DNA of 50,103 nt from Olsenella sp. An290 (GTDB taxonomy: Bacteria; Actinomycetota; Coriobacteriia; Coriobacteriales; Atopobiaceae): contig NZ_NFIU01000014.1 of NCBI RefSeq assembly GCF_002159535.1, positions 1-50,103 on the forward strand, read 5' to 3'. Made by a program: the position numbers and the translations under genes. Positions 24,253 to 33,377 of the stretch are shown piece after piece; position 1 is the stretch's first letter, and each line of letters opens with the position of its first letter. The notes under the pieces were generated by a model that saw nothing but the letters and a program-made list of their open reading frames with translations, was not told the origin of the DNA and made no database searches.

Positions 24253-26475
24253 ATGAAGATCATCAAGCGCAACGGCTCGGAGGTCACCTTTGACATCTCC
24301 AAGATCGAGAACGCCATCCGCGCCGCCAACCTCGAGGCCCCCGAGGACGAGCGCCTCACCGAGCGCGAGATCAAGTTCGCCTCCCTGAACGTCACCGACG
24401 AGTGCATGGAGGCCGGCCACACCGTCACCGTCGAGGAGGTCCAGGACCTCGTCGAGGACCAGCTCATGGCCCTCGACCACTTTGACGTGGCGCGTCGCTA
24501 CATCATCTATCGCTACGTGCAGAACCAGAAGCGCCACAAGAACACCACCGACGACAAGATCCTCTCCCTCATCGAGTGCAACAACGAGGAGGTCAAGCAG
24601 GAGAACTCCAACAAGAACCCCACGGTGGTCTCCGTCCAGCGCGACTACATGGCCGGCGAGGTCTCCAAGGACCTCACCATGCGCGAGCTGCTCCCCGCCG
24701 ACATCGTCGAGGCCCACAACGAGGGCATCATCCACTTCCACGACTCGGACTACTTCGCGCAGCACATGCACAACTGCGACCTCATCAACCTCGAGGACAT
24801 GCTGCAGAACGGCACGGTGATCTCGGGCACCCTCATCGAGCGCCCGCACAGCTTCTCCACCGCCTGCAACATCGCGACTCAGATCATCGCGCAGGTGGCC
24901 TCCTGCCAGTACGGCGGGCAGTCCATCTCGCTCACGCACCTCGCACCCTTCGTCGACGTCTCGCGCAAGAAGATCCGCCGCCAGGTCGAGGCCGAGATGG
25001 AGGCCATCGACGCCCACCCCGGCGAGGAGAAGCTCTCCCAGATCGTCGAGCGGCGCCTGCGCGAGGAGGTCGCCCGCGGCGTCCAGACCATCCAGTACCA
25101 GGTCGTCACCCTCATGACCACCAACGGCCAGGCGCCGTTCATCACGGTCTTCATGTACCTCAACGAGGCCAAGAACGAGCAGGAGAAGGCCGACCTCGCC
25201 CTCTGCATCGAGGAGATGCTCAAGCAGCGCTACCAGGGCGTCAAGAACGAGGAGGGCGTCTGGATCACGCCGGCCTTCCCCAAGCTCATCTACGTGCTCG
25301 AGGAGGACAACGTCCGCGAGGGCACCCCGTACTTCTACCTCACCAAGCTCGCGGCCAAGTGCACCGCCAAGCGCATGGTGCCCGACTACATCTCCGAGAA
25401 GAAGATGAAGGAGTACAAGCTGTCGGCGGGCGAGACCGAGGGCAACGGAGACTGCTACACCTGCATGGGCTGCCGCTCCTTCCTCACGCCGGACCGCTCG
25501 GGCAACGGCTTTGGCAACGTGGCCAACGCCGGCAACTACGAGCCGGGCAAGCCCAAGTACTACGGCCGCTTCAACCAGGGCGTCGTGACCATCAACCTCG
25601 TGGACGTGGCGCTTTCCGCGGGCCGTGACATGGACAAGTTCTGGCAGATCTTCGACGAGCGCCTCGACCTCTGCCACCGGGCCCTGCGCTGCCGTCACGA
25701 GCGCCTGCTCGGCACCACCTCGGACGCGGCGCCGATCCTCTGGCAGTACGGCGCGCTCGCCCGCCTCAAGAAGGGTGAGAAGATCGACAAGCTGCTCTAC
25801 GGCGGCTACTCCACGATCTCCCTTGGCTACGCGGGGCTCTATGAGTGCGTGCGCGCCATGACCGGCCACAGCCACACCGACCGAGAGGCCACACCGTTCG
25901 CGCTGGCCGTGATGCAGCACATGAACGACCGCTGCGCCGAGTGGAAGGCCGCCGAGGACATCGACTACTCGCTCTACGGCACGCCGCTCGAGTCCACCAC
26001 GTACAAGTTCGCCAAGTGCCTGCAGCGCCGCTTTGGCATCATCCCGGGCATCACGGACAAGGGCTACATCACCAACAGCTACCACGTCCACGTGACCGAG
26101 GAGATCGACGCCTTCACGAAGCTCCGCTTTGAGTCCGAGTTCCAGCGCCTCTCCCCCGGCGGGGCCATCTCCTACGTCGAGGTCCCCAACATGCAGGACA
26201 ACCTCGAGGCCGTCATCTCCGTCATGCAGTACATCTACGACCACATCATGTACGCCGAGCTCAACACCAAGAGCGACTACTGCCAGGTGTGCGGCTACGA
26301 CGGCGAGATCAAAATCGTGGAGGACGACGGCAAGCTCGTCTGGGAGTGCCCGCACTGCGGGAACCGCGACCAGTCCAAGATGAACGTCGCCCGACGCACC
26401 TGCGGCTACATTGGCACCCAGTTCTGGAACCAGGGTCGCACCGAGGAGATTCGCGACCGCGTGCTGCACCTGTAG
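24253..26475 (+). CDS. nrdD: Anaerobic (class III) ribonucleoside-triphosphate reductase
   Basis: About 740 residues. It makes dNTPs from NTPs without oxygen, using a glycyl radical. Residues 3-95 are an ATP-cone, the allosteric activity domain (KIIKRNGSEVTFDISKIENAI). The C-terminal zinc site is two CxxC pairs (CQVCGYDG, CPHCGNRD). The radical motif RRTCGYIG places the radical glycine at about G718. Substrate-site residues are in CYTCMGCRSFL. The gene is preceded by NrdR boxes and followed, after a 361-bp repeat-rich gap, by its activase nrdG. No oxygen-dependent reductase is in the window, which fits an anaerobe. Confidence 0.97.
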   Translation: MKIIKRNGSEVTFDISKIENAIRAANLEAPEDERLTEREIKFASLNVTDECMEAGHTVTVEEVQDLVEDQLMALDHFDVARRYIIYRYVQNQKRHKNTTDDKILSLIECNNEEVKQENSNKNPTVVSVQRDYMAGEVSKDLTMRELLPADIVEAHNEGIIHFHDSDYFAQHMHNCDLINLEDMLQNGTVISGTLIERPHSFSTACNIATQIIAQVASCQYGGQSISLTHLAPFVDVSRKKIRRQVEAEMEAIDAHPGEEKLSQIVERRLREEVARGVQTIQYQVVTLMTTNGQAPFITVFMYLNEAKNEQEKADLALCIEEMLKQRYQGVKNEEGVWITPAFPKLIYVLEEDNVREGTPYFYLTKLAAKCTAKRMVPDYISEKKMKEYKLSAGETEGNGDCYTCMGCRSFLTPDRSGNGFGNVANAGNYEPGKPKYYGRFNQGVVTINLVDVALSAGRDMDKFWQIFDERLDLCHRALRCRHERLLGTTSDAAPILWQYGALARLKKGEKIDKLLYGGYSTISLGYAGLYECVRAMTGHSHTDREATPFALAVMQHMNDRCAEWKAAEDIDYSLYGTPLESTTYKFAKCLQRRFGIIPGITDKGYITNSYHVHVTEEIDAFTKLRFESEFQRLSPGGAISYVEVPNMQDNLEAVISVMQYIYDHIMYAELNTKSDYCQVCGYDGEIKIVEDDGKLVWECPHCGNRDQSKMNVARRTCGYIGTQFWNQGRTEEIRDRVLHL

Positions 26476-26486
26476 ACGCCCGTGAC

Positions 26487-26537
26487 CATGCGGCCCGCCC
26501 GCGCCCGCCTTCCAGCGGGTCTCAGGCGGGCCGCATG
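26487..26537 (+). terminator. Hairpin after nrdD
   Basis: CATGCGGCCCGCC (26487-26499) pairs perfectly with 26525-26537, and a second GC stem can form inside. It starts 11 bases after the nrdD stop. No T run follows, so it may be a transcript-end stabiliser or factor-dependent terminator. Confidence 0.5.
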
Positions 26538-26550
26538 GCGCAGAAAGTCC

Positions 26551-26759
26551 CTTCTGGTAGTGACTTGCCATTAAGTGAGTGCAGTTTGGCCCTTCTGGTA
26601 GTGGACATAGGGGCCCTTGGGCGCGGATTGGCACGAAGCATTTCATCATAAGCTGGCCTTTCCCCGCCAATCTTGGCACGAGGCCGCCCTACGGGCGGAA
26701 AAGCCCACTACCAAAACGTCGAAGCTGCACGTCATGGCGGCCATATCACTACCAGAACG
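26551..26759. repeat. Degenerate inverted element with paired TTCTGGTAGTG motifs
   Basis: CTTCTGGTAGTG occurs at 26551-26562 and 26592-26603. The reverse complement appears as CACTACCAAAA near 26705 and CACTACCAGAA near 26747. Each pair is about 41-42 bases apart, and the segments between them are also related when one side is inverted (TGCCATTAAGTGAGTGCAG versus GCCGCCATGACGTGCAGC). The whole is a roughly 210-bp palindrome with a loop that repeats TTGGCACGA. It fills the nrdD-nrdG gap; no ORF of interest was seen inside. Confidence 0.75.
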
Positions 26760-26836
26760 CTAAGATTGCACCCGACGGTGCCCTGGGATCACCTCGGCAC
26801 AGGGCAAACCCGAAACGACCCCCGAAAGAAGCGCCC

Positions 26837-27397
26837 ATGAACTACGCGAACATCAAGTACTGCGACATCGCCAACGGCGTGGGGGTGCGCACGACGCTCT
26901 TTGTCTCGGGGTGTCGCCTGGGCTGCCCGGGGTGCTTCAACGAGGAGGCCTGGAGCTTCGAGGCGGGCGAGCCCTTCACGGACGACGTTGCCCAGAGAAT
27001 CATGGACTCGCTCGACACGCCCTACGTGAGCGGGCTCACCATCCTGGGCGGGGAGCCGATGGAGCCGGAGAACCAGGCCGGGCTCGTGGGCTTTCTCGAG
27101 GCGGTGCGCGAGCGCTTTGGAGCCACCAAGAGCATCTGGCTCTTTTCAGGCCACACCTGGGAGCAGCTTGCGCCCGGCGGTCCCTGGAACCTGGGCGACG
27201 TGACGGACCGCATCCTGGACACGCTCGACGTCCTCGTGGACGGCCCCTTCGTCGAGGCCAGGCACGACATCACGCTGCGCTTTCGTGGCTCATCAAACCA
27301 GCGCATCATCGACGTGCCGGCCACGCTGAGGGCCCCGGGCGACGAGGTGGTCTGGTGGCAGGACGACCCCGTCTTCTCCTCTCACTCGATTGAGTAG
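26837..27397 (+). CDS. nrdG: Anaerobic ribonucleotide reductase activating protein
   Basis: About 186 residues. A radical SAM enzyme that installs the glycyl radical on NrdD. The cluster motif CxxxCxxC is C26-C30-C33 in GCRLGCPGCFN; LGGEPM follows as the SAM-contact motif. Length and the N-terminal NYANIKYCDIANGVGVRTTLF match the NrdG family. The ATG at 26837 is fixed by homology; its ribosome site is weak (AAAGAAG). It lies 361 bases after nrdD on the same strand and may have its own promoter in or after the inverted element. Confidence 0.95.
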   Translation: MNYANIKYCDIANGVGVRTTLFVSGCRLGCPGCFNEEAWSFEAGEPFTDDVAQRIMDSLDTPYVSGLTILGGEPMEPENQAGLVGFLEAVRERFGATKSIWLFSGHTWEQLAPGGPWNLGDVTDRILDTLDVLVDGPFVEARHDITLRFRGSSNQRIIDVPATLRAPGDEVVWWQDDPVFSSHSIE

Positions 27398-27630
27398 GCG
27401 CCACGCGCCACGGCGCGACAAAAAGTGAGGCCCCCTCGGGTTAAACATCAACTACGCAACCTACCCTACCGTCCGCCGACCTGGGGCCACCTCCCGCGGA
27501 TACGCTCGGGGCGCCCCGTCATCGGACGGGGCCCTGACCTCCCTGTGCAGAATCGCGTCAGCCAGCCGAAAGACAACGCTCGCGTCCTACCTGCTAGGCT
27601 CCTTCGCACCCCGTCGAGAAGGAGGAGCCC

Positions 27631-28332
27631 ATGTCCGTCCTGTCTGGCATCGTCAGCACGGCCCTGCACGGAACCCAGCCGCCCTACGCGCACATGAGCG
27701 AGGAGGACGCCGAGCTGTTCTACACGACGCTCAACGCGCTGCTCGTCTACGCCAACGAGCAGCTGCACGTCGTCCGACCGCAGACGCTTCGCGTGCGCCC
27801 CGAGAACCCGCTCATGATCTATGCAAACGGCGGCCGCGTGTCCGAGGAGCTCTGGCGGAGGCGCGCACTCGTGGCGGACTTCGTGCGCGAGAACCCACGG
27901 GGCCTCTCCAGGGAGCAGCTTGCCGTGGCCCGCCCCTGGCGGTACGCCCTGCGCGACGCCTTCTGCGTTCTGGACGCCACCCCGGACCGGCTTGTGGCCA
28001 TGAACCAGGACCGGCTCTTCGTGGTAGGCGCCATGCAGGACCCCGCGGACGAGCACGTGCACGGCACGCCCTCGCTCGACCTCCTCACGCTCCTCCCCTT
28101 CAAGGGCGGCATCGTCCCAAGCGGCATGACGCTCCACCTCTCCCCCAGGCCCGTCGCGGGCGCCCTGCCATCAATCGTCGAGCAGGCGCGCGAGCTTGCG
28201 GCGCGCCCCGTCATCGCCACGGCACATGACCTCGTGGCGTACGCGCGCATGATTCCCGACGAGGAGAACCGCGTGGGGCCCCTCTTCCAGCAACGGGTGG
28301 ACGAGGGCTTTGCGAGCGGTGCGCTGGCCTAG
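27631..28332 (+). CDS. Conserved-looking protein of unknown function
   Basis: About 233 residues, not recognised. It is soluble, without signal peptide or membrane segment. Notable stretches are FYTTLNALLVYANEQL near residue 32, HGTPSLDLLTLLPFKGG near 145 and ARPVIATAHDLVAYARMIPDE near the end. AGAAGGAGGAGC gives a strong ribosome site and codon usage matches the neighbours, so it is very probably a real gene. The gap 27398-27630 before it has no clear element, and 28333-28444 after it shows nothing. No neighbour indicates a function. Confidence 0.75.
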   Translation: MSVLSGIVSTALHGTQPPYAHMSEEDAELFYTTLNALLVYANEQLHVVRPQTLRVRPENPLMIYANGGRVSEELWRRRALVADFVRENPRGLSREQLAVARPWRYALRDAFCVLDATPDRLVAMNQDRLFVVGAMQDPADEHVHGTPSLDLLTLLPFKGGIVPSGMTLHLSPRPVAGALPSIVEQARELAARPVIATAHDLVAYARMIPDEENRVGPLFQQRVDEGFASGALA

Positions 28333-28444
28333 CGCAAGCGGGATGACGAGGCGGGAGCTGCCGGGCACCCCGTACGCAACGGGGGGGCGTGACGGCCGGC
28401 AGAACCGCTCAGGCACACGGGCACCGGCCCAGCCCCTCGTCCCC

Positions 28445-29665
28445 CTACGCCGTCGCCAGCTTCCCGAAGGCGTGCTCGGCCAGCCGCTCGAAGGCCTCCT
28501 GCACGCGCGAGAGCGGCAGCGCGAGGTTCACGCGGATGTGGCAGGACCCGTTGAAGGCGCGCCCGTCCTGCCAGTAGACCCCCACGCGCCAACCGGCGCG
28601 CAGGAGGTCGTCGAGCGTGCGCCCGCTCTTCTCGCACCACTGCGAGCAGTCAAGGAAGAGCATGTAGGTGCCCTGCGGGCGGAAGACGCTCACACCCGGC
28701 AGGCGCCGCTCGATGAAGTCGCACGCCCAGTCCACGTTGCCGGCGATGACCTGGTTGAGCTCGTCCGCCCAGGCACGACCCTCGGGGCCGTAGGCGCCGA
28801 TGAGCGCGTGCTGCGAGAGCACGTTCATGCTGTTGTAGTGGGGCTTGGCGCCCTTGGACTCCACGCGATCGCGCAGATAGTCGCTGTAGATGACGTGGTA
28901 GCTGCCTATGAGGCCAGCAAGGTTGAAGGTCTTGCTCGGCGCGTAGAGCGCGACCGTCCGCTCGCGCGCGTCTGCGGAGACCGACTGCGTGGGGACGTGC
29001 TCGTACCCCGGGCGCACGATGTCGGACCAGATCTCGTCGGAGATGACCACGCAGTCGTGGGCGCGGAAGAGCTCCATCGCGCGCTCGACCTCCCAGCGCT
29101 CCCACACGCGCCCGCAGGGGTTGTGCGGCGAGCAGAAGATGGCCACGTGGATGCGCTCCTCGGCGAGGCGCCGCTCCATGTCCTCGAAGTCCATGCGCCA
29201 GGTGCCGGATTCGTCGCGCACGAGCGGCGAATGAACGATCCTGAAGCCGTTGTCCTCGAGCGCGTGCGTGAAGCCCACGTAGGTGGGGCTGTGCACGAGC
29301 ACCGGGTCCCCCGGCGCCGCAAAGGACGTGAGCGCCGAGACCACGCCGCCGAGCACCCCGTTCTCGTAGCCGATGTGGCGCGGCTCGAGGTCGCCCACAC
29401 CCTTGCGATCGCGATGCCAGTCAATGATGGCCTGGTAGTAGGCCTCGCTCGGACGGAAGTAGCCAAAGGTGGGGTGCCTCAGGCGCTCCTCGATGGCGCG
29501 GGTGATCGGGGGCGCAACGGGAAAGCTCATGTCCGCCACCCACATGGGGATGGGGTCAAAGCCAGCATCGGGCGCAGGGTAGCCGGAGCCCGGCGCGCCG
29601 ATGGCATCGAGCGCGAGGGCGTCGTGGCCCGCACGCTCCAGGATGGTGGTGAAGTCGTAGGTCAT
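28445..29665 (-). CDS. MalY/PatB-type PLP-dependent C-S lyase or aminotransferase
   Basis: About 406 residues. Features of the MalY/PatB group are PMWVADMSFPVAPPI near the start, HSPTYVGF, CSPHNPCGRVW, ISDEIWSDIVRPG and the PLP lysine in APSKTFNLAGL. Members cleave cystathionine or cysteine (beta-lyase) and some also regulate. Length is normal. It diverges from the VOC-family gene with only 73 bases between starts. Cystathionine beta-lyase is the best guess; methionine-biosynthesis neighbours are absent. Confidence 0.88.
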   Translation of the reverse strand: MTYDFTTILERAGHDALALDAIGAPGSGYPAPDAGFDPIPMWVADMSFPVAPPITRAIEERLRHPTFGYFRPSEAYYQAIIDWHRDRKGVGDLEPRHIGYENGVLGGVVSALTSFAAPGDPVLVHSPTYVGFTHALEDNGFRIVHSPLVRDESGTWRMDFEDMERRLAEERIHVAIFCSPHNPCGRVWERWEVERAMELFRAHDCVVISDEIWSDIVRPGYEHVPTQSVSADARERTVALYAPSKTFNLAGLIGSYHVIYSDYLRDRVESKGAKPHYNSMNVLSQHALIGAYGPEGRAWADELNQVIAGNVDWACDFIERRLPGVSVFRPQGTYMLFLDCSQWCEKSGRTLDDLLRAGWRVGVYWQDGRAFNGSCHIRVNLALPLSRVQEAFERLAEHAFGKLATA

Positions 29666-29738
29666 GGGAGTCCCTTCGTCGCAGCTATCCTCTGCTAGGA
29701 TACCCCCATCCCCTTCCGGCCAGAACAGGAGGCTCGCC

Positions 29739-30122
29739 ATGAGAATCGAGCACGCCGCCCTCTACGTGAACGACCTCGAGGCCGCGCGCGAGTTCTTCGT
29801 CCGCTTCTTCGGCGCCGCCGCGGACAAGGGCTACCACAACCCGCGCACGGGCTTCCGCTCCCACTTTCTCACCTTTGACGACGGGGCGCGCCTCGAGCTC
29901 ATGACCCGTCCGGACATGACGGACGCCGAGAAGGACCTCGCGCGCACCGGCTGGGCGCACCTTGCGTTCTCCGTGGGCTCCGAGGCCGAGGTCGACCGCC
30001 TCACCGCCGAGCTCGCCGCCGCGGGATACGAGGTCGTGAGCGGGCCGCGCACCACGGGCGACGGCTACTACGAGTCCTGCGTCCTCGGCCCCGAGGGCAA
30101 TCAGGTGGAGATCACGGCGTAG
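29739..30122 (+). CDS. VOC-family (glyoxalase-like) protein
   Basis: About 127 residues, a single vicinal-oxygen-chelate domain. It shows the paired beta-alpha-beta-beta-beta pattern: MRIEHAALYVNDLEAAREFF at the start, GARLELMTRP in the middle, AHLAFSVGSEAEVD opening the second half, and GPEGNQVEITA at the end. Candidate metal ligands are H5, E52-region, H93-region and the final Glu. It may be a lactoylglutathione-lyase-like or other VOC enzyme; the substrate is not predictable. CAGGAGG precedes the ATG, and TAGGAT at 29696-29701 is a possible -10. Confidence 0.85.
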   Translation: MRIEHAALYVNDLEAAREFFVRFFGAAADKGYHNPRTGFRSHFLTFDDGARLELMTRPDMTDAEKDLARTGWAHLAFSVGSEAEVDRLTAELAAAGYEVVSGPRTTGDGYYESCVLGPEGNQVEITA

Positions 30123-30190
30123 ACGGACGGCGGGCGGCGCGGCGGCTCCTGGCACCGCGTCGCCCCTCCGGCCAAACGGCAGCCCGGACC

Positions 30191-31321
30191 TTAGCCCAGG
30201 GCCTCTACGATCTTGTCGCCCATCGCGACGGTGCCGAGCACGCGGTCAGCCGGCGTGGCCTCGTCGGCGATGTCCACGGTGCGCCAGCCCTCGTCGAGCA
30301 CGCGCGTGACCGCGGCGGCAAGCTCGTCGGCGGCGGCGTCCATGCCAAAGCTGTAGCGCAGCATGAGCTCAACCGAGAGGATCTGCGCGATCGGGTTGGC
30401 GATCCCCTGCCCCGCGATGTCGGGCGCCGAACCGTGGCTCGGCTCGTAGAGCGCCGTGCCGTCGCCCAGGCTCGCGGAGGCGAGCATGCCGAGCGAGCCC
30501 GTGAGCATGGAGGCCTCGTCGGAGAGGATGTCGCCGAAGGTGTTCTCGGTCACGAGGACGTCGAACTGAGCCGGGTTGGCGATGAGCTGCATCGCGGCGT
30601 TGTCCACGTACATGTCCTCGAGCTCGACGTCGGGGTACTCGGCGGCGATGTTGTGCGCGACCTCGCGCCACATGCGGGAGGTGTCGAGCACGTTGGCCTT
30701 GTCCACGGAGTGCACCTTGCCGCGGCGGCGGCGCGCCGCGTCGAAGGCCCAGCGAACCACGCGGTCGACCTCGTACTCGGAGTACTCCAGGATGTCGCGC
30801 GCGTACTCGCCGCGCGCTCCGCCCACGCCGGCCCCCTCGACGCCCATCATGCGCTCGTGGCCGCCAAAGTAGAGGCCGCCCGTGAGCTCGCGCACGATGA
30901 TGAGGTCAACGCCCGTGAGCACCTCGCGCTTGAGGGTGGAGGCGTCGATGAGCGCGTCGAACATGCGCACCGGGCGGAGGTTCAGGTAGAGCCCGAGCTC
31001 CTTGCGGATGGCAAGCAGGCCCTGCTCCGGCCGCACGGCCCCCACGCGGGTGTCGGTCCACTTGGGCCCGCCCACCGCGGCGAGAAGAACCGCGTCGGCC
31101 GCGCGCGCCGCCTCGAGCGTCTCGGGCGGGAGCGCCGAGACGGGGCCGCCGGCGGCCTCGGTGGCGTCGATCGCCGCGCCGCCGATGAGCTGGTCCTCGC
31201 AGACGAACTCGACGTCGTGCTTCTTGCCCAGCGCCGCGAGGACCTTCTTGCCCTCGGCGATGATCTCGGGCCCGATGCCGTCGCCCGGCAGGGTGCAGAC
31301 GTGATAGGTCGCAGACGCCAT
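30191..31321 (-). CDS. leuB: 3-isopropylmalate dehydrogenase
   Basis: About 376 residues. It oxidises and decarboxylates 3-isopropylmalate with NAD+ in leucine synthesis. Family marks are LPGDGIGPEI at the start, LNLRPVRMF, RELTGGLYFG, the catalytic Tyr/Lys regions and the NAD-binding end GSAPDIAGQGIANP. It is the last gene of leuA-leuC-leuD-leuB on the minus strand and starts 2 bases after leuD stops, so the two are translationally coupled. Confidence 0.96.
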   Translation of the reverse strand: MASATYHVCTLPGDGIGPEIIAEGKKVLAALGKKHDVEFVCEDQLIGGAAIDATEAAGGPVSALPPETLEAARAADAVLLAAVGGPKWTDTRVGAVRPEQGLLAIRKELGLYLNLRPVRMFDALIDASTLKREVLTGVDLIIVRELTGGLYFGGHERMMGVEGAGVGGARGEYARDILEYSEYEVDRVVRWAFDAARRRRGKVHSVDKANVLDTSRMWREVAHNIAAEYPDVELEDMYVDNAAMQLIANPAQFDVLVTENTFGDILSDEASMLTGSLGMLASASLGDGTALYEPSHGSAPDIAGQGIANPIAQILSVELMLRYSFGMDAAADELAAAVTRVLDEGWRTVDIADEATPADRVLGTVAMGDKIVEALG

Positions 31322-31323
31322 GA

Positions 31324-31830
31324 CTAGTTACCGCCCTTCTCGGCAAGCACGCGCTTGGTGCGCGCGACGAGCCCGCCGTCGTTGATGATCTCCTGGATGA
31401 ACGGCGGGAACGGCTGCGCCTGGAAGGTGGCGCCCGTGGTCTCGTCCGTGATGGTGCCGGTGTCCGCGTCAACGGAGACGGTGTCGCCGTTGGAGATGGC
31501 GTCGACGGCCTCGGGGCACTCGAGGATGGGCAGGCCCATGTTGATCGAGTTGCGATAGAAGATGCGCGCGAAGCTCTTGGCGATGACGCAGGACACGCCG
31601 GCCGCCTTGATGGCCACGGGCGCGTGCTCGCGACTGGAGCCGCAGCCGAAGTTCTCGTCCGCGACCACGATGTCGCCCGGCTGCACGCGGCTCACGAACG
31701 TGGGGTCGAGGTCCTCGAGGCAGTGCTTGGCGAGCTCCGCCGGGTCAGAGGTGTTGAGGTAGCGCGCCGGAATGATGACGTCGGTGTCGATGTCTCGTCC
31801 GTACCTAAAGACAGTTCCCTTGAACTGCAT
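31324..31830 (-). CDS. leuD: 3-isopropylmalate dehydratase small subunit
   Basis: About 168 residues. It is the swivelling-domain subunit that completes the LeuCD isomerase. Motifs are [15 protein letters not shown] near residue 11, [13 protein letters not shown] and [19 protein letters not shown]. The short length matches the small archaeal/HACN-type subunits, as does the partner LeuC. The gap to leuC (31831-32097) carries two strong inverted repeats but no gene. Confidence 0.95.
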   Translation of the reverse strand: MQFKGTVFRYGRDIDTDVIIPARYLNTSDPAELAKHCLEDLDPTFVSRVQPGDIVVADENFGCGSSREHAPVAIKAAGVSCVIAKSFARIFYRNSINMGLPILECPEAVDAISNGDTVSVDADTGTITDETTGATFQAQPFPPFIQEIINDGGLVARTKRVLAEKGGN

Positions 31831-31855
31831 GGGTCTTCCTCCTCGTTACGTGCCC

Positions 31856-31926
31856 GGGTCGTGGGACATGCCCCGTGCTCAAACAGTTGCTGCGCAAAAC
31901 TGCGCGCGGGGCATGTCCCACGACCC
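31856..31926. repeat. Palindrome with 20-bp perfect arms between leuC and leuD
   Basis: GGGTCGTGGGACATGCCCCG (31856-31875) and its exact complement at 31907-31926 enclose 31 bases that contain a further CAGTT/AACTG stem. It lies 25 bases upstream of the leuD start on the minus strand. Confidence 0.85.
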
Positions 31927-32014
31927 CGCGAAGCGTGCATAAAACCCGGCGGTAAGAGGAGCTGCCTTGCGGACCGCGCCATCGCGGGACCTCCACCGCC
32001 TGGATAGAAGTGCT

Positions 32015-32088
32015 GCCGTCCGGGGTTCTTCTCGTCCAGCGACTTCTGAGCGAAGCGAAGTGAGCTGGCGAGAAGAACCCCGGACGGC
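32015..32088. repeat. Bulged hairpin element, copy A
   Basis: Outer arms 32015-32034 and 32069-32088 are perfect 20-bp complements. One unpaired base (32035) follows, then an inner CCAGC/GCTGG stem and a 23-base loop whose complement begins TCACTTCGCTTCGCTC. It lies just after the leuC stop. A related copy with the same bulge and loop is at 33378-33449, in the opposite orientation. Confidence 0.85.
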
Positions 32089-32097
32089 CCAGAGACG

Positions 32098-33360
32098 CTA
32101 CAGGTCCGAGGGCAGGGCGATGTGCCCCGCGACGGCCGAGGCGGCCGCGACGGCGGGACTCGCCAGGTAGACCTCGGAGGTGGGGTCGCCCATGCGGCCG
32201 ACGAAGTTGCGGTTGGTGGTGGAGACGCACTTCTCGCCGGCGGCCAGGATGCCCATGTAGCCGCCCAGGCAGGGGCCGCAGGTGGGCGTGGAGACCACGC
32301 AGTGGGCGTTCACGAAGATGTCCATGAGGCCCTCGTGCACGCACTCGAGCCAGACGCCCTGCGTGGCGGGGATGACGATGCAGCGGACGCCGTCGGCGAC
32401 GGTGCGGCCGCAGAGCACCTCGGCCGCGGCGCGCATGTCCTCGATGCGGCCGTTGGTGCACGAGCCAATGACCACCTGGTCGATCTTGATGTGGCGGCTC
32501 TCGGTCACGGGATGGGTGTTGGAGGGCAGGTGCGGCCAGGACACCGTCGGGACCACGTCGGCGGCGTCGATGTGGATGACCTGCTTGTAGGCGGCGTTGG
32601 CGTCGGGGTGGTACTCGACGAAGGGGCGCTGGGTGCGACGGGTCACGTACTCGCGGCACTTCTCGTCCACCTCGAAGAGGCCCGCCTTGCCGCCCGCCTC
32701 GATGGCCATGTTGGCGATGGTGAGGCGCCCCTCCACGGAGAGCGCCTCGATCGTGGAGCCGGCAAACTCCATCGCGCAGTAGAGCGCGCCGTCCACGCCG
32801 ATCTTGCCGATGACGTAGAGGATGATGTCCTTGGCCGAGGCACCCTCGGGCAGCTCGCCCTCGACCTCGATGCGAATGGTCTCGGGCACCTTGAACCAGG
32901 CGCGGCCGGTGGCCATGCCCACGCCGGCGTCGGTGGAGCCCACGCCGGTGGAGAAGGCGCCGATGCCGCCGTAGGTGCAGGTGTGGGAGTCCGCGCCGAT
33001 CACGAGGTCGCCGGGCACCACGATGCCGCGCTCCGGGAGAAGCGCGTGCTCGATGCCCATGCAGCCCTGCTCGTAGTAGTGGGTGATCTGGTGCTCGTGG
33101 GCGAAGTCGCGCGTGACCTTGGTCTGCTCGGCGCTCTTGATGTCCTTGTTGGGCGCGTAGTGGTCCGGCACGAGGCAGATCTTGTCGCGGTCAAAGACGC
33201 CGGCGCCGATCTCGCGCACGGTCTTGATGGCAATGGGGGCCGTGATGTCGTTGGCGAGCACGAGGTCGAGGTCGCACTCGACGAGCTGGCCGGGGACGAC
33301 CTCCTCGAGCCCGGCGTGGGCGGCGAGGATCTTCTCGGCCATGGTCATGGGACGTGCCAT
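32098..33360 (-). CDS. leuC: 3-isopropylmalate dehydratase large subunit
   Basis: About 420 residues, the aconitase-family subunit holding the 4Fe-4S cluster that isomerises 2- to 3-isopropylmalate. Cluster cysteines are in GSCTNGR and CGPCLGG. GADSHTCTYGG and the end SPAVAAASAVAGHI are characteristic. The length is that of the archaeal/HACN-like class rather than the about 470-residue enterobacterial LeuC. It is the second gene of the leu operon, with hairpin elements both before and after it. Confidence 0.95.
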   Translation of the reverse strand: MARPMTMAEKILAAHAGLEEVVPGQLVECDLDLVLANDITAPIAIKTVREIGAGVFDRDKICLVPDHYAPNKDIKSAEQTKVTRDFAHEHQITHYYEQGCMGIEHALLPERGIVVPGDLVIGADSHTCTYGGIGAFSTGVGSTDAGVGMATGRAWFKVPETIRIEVEGELPEGASAKDIILYVIGKIGVDGALYCAMEFAGSTIEALSVEGRLTIANMAIEAGGKAGLFEVDEKCREYVTRRTQRPFVEYHPDANAAYKQVIHIDAADVVPTVSWPHLPSNTHPVTESRHIKIDQVVIGSCTNGRIEDMRAAAEVLCGRTVADGVRCIVIPATQGVWLECVHEGLMDIFVNAHCVVSTPTCGPCLGGYMGILAAGEKCVSTTNRNFVGRMGDPTSEVYLASPAVAAASAVAGHIALPSDL

Positions 33361-33377
33361 GTCTCTCCTTCCGTGGT

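Noticed and set aside
24235-26679. 814-residue open frame antisense to nrdD
   Set aside because: nrdD is certain from its motifs; the antisense translation is Val/Leu/Asp-rich and repetitive.
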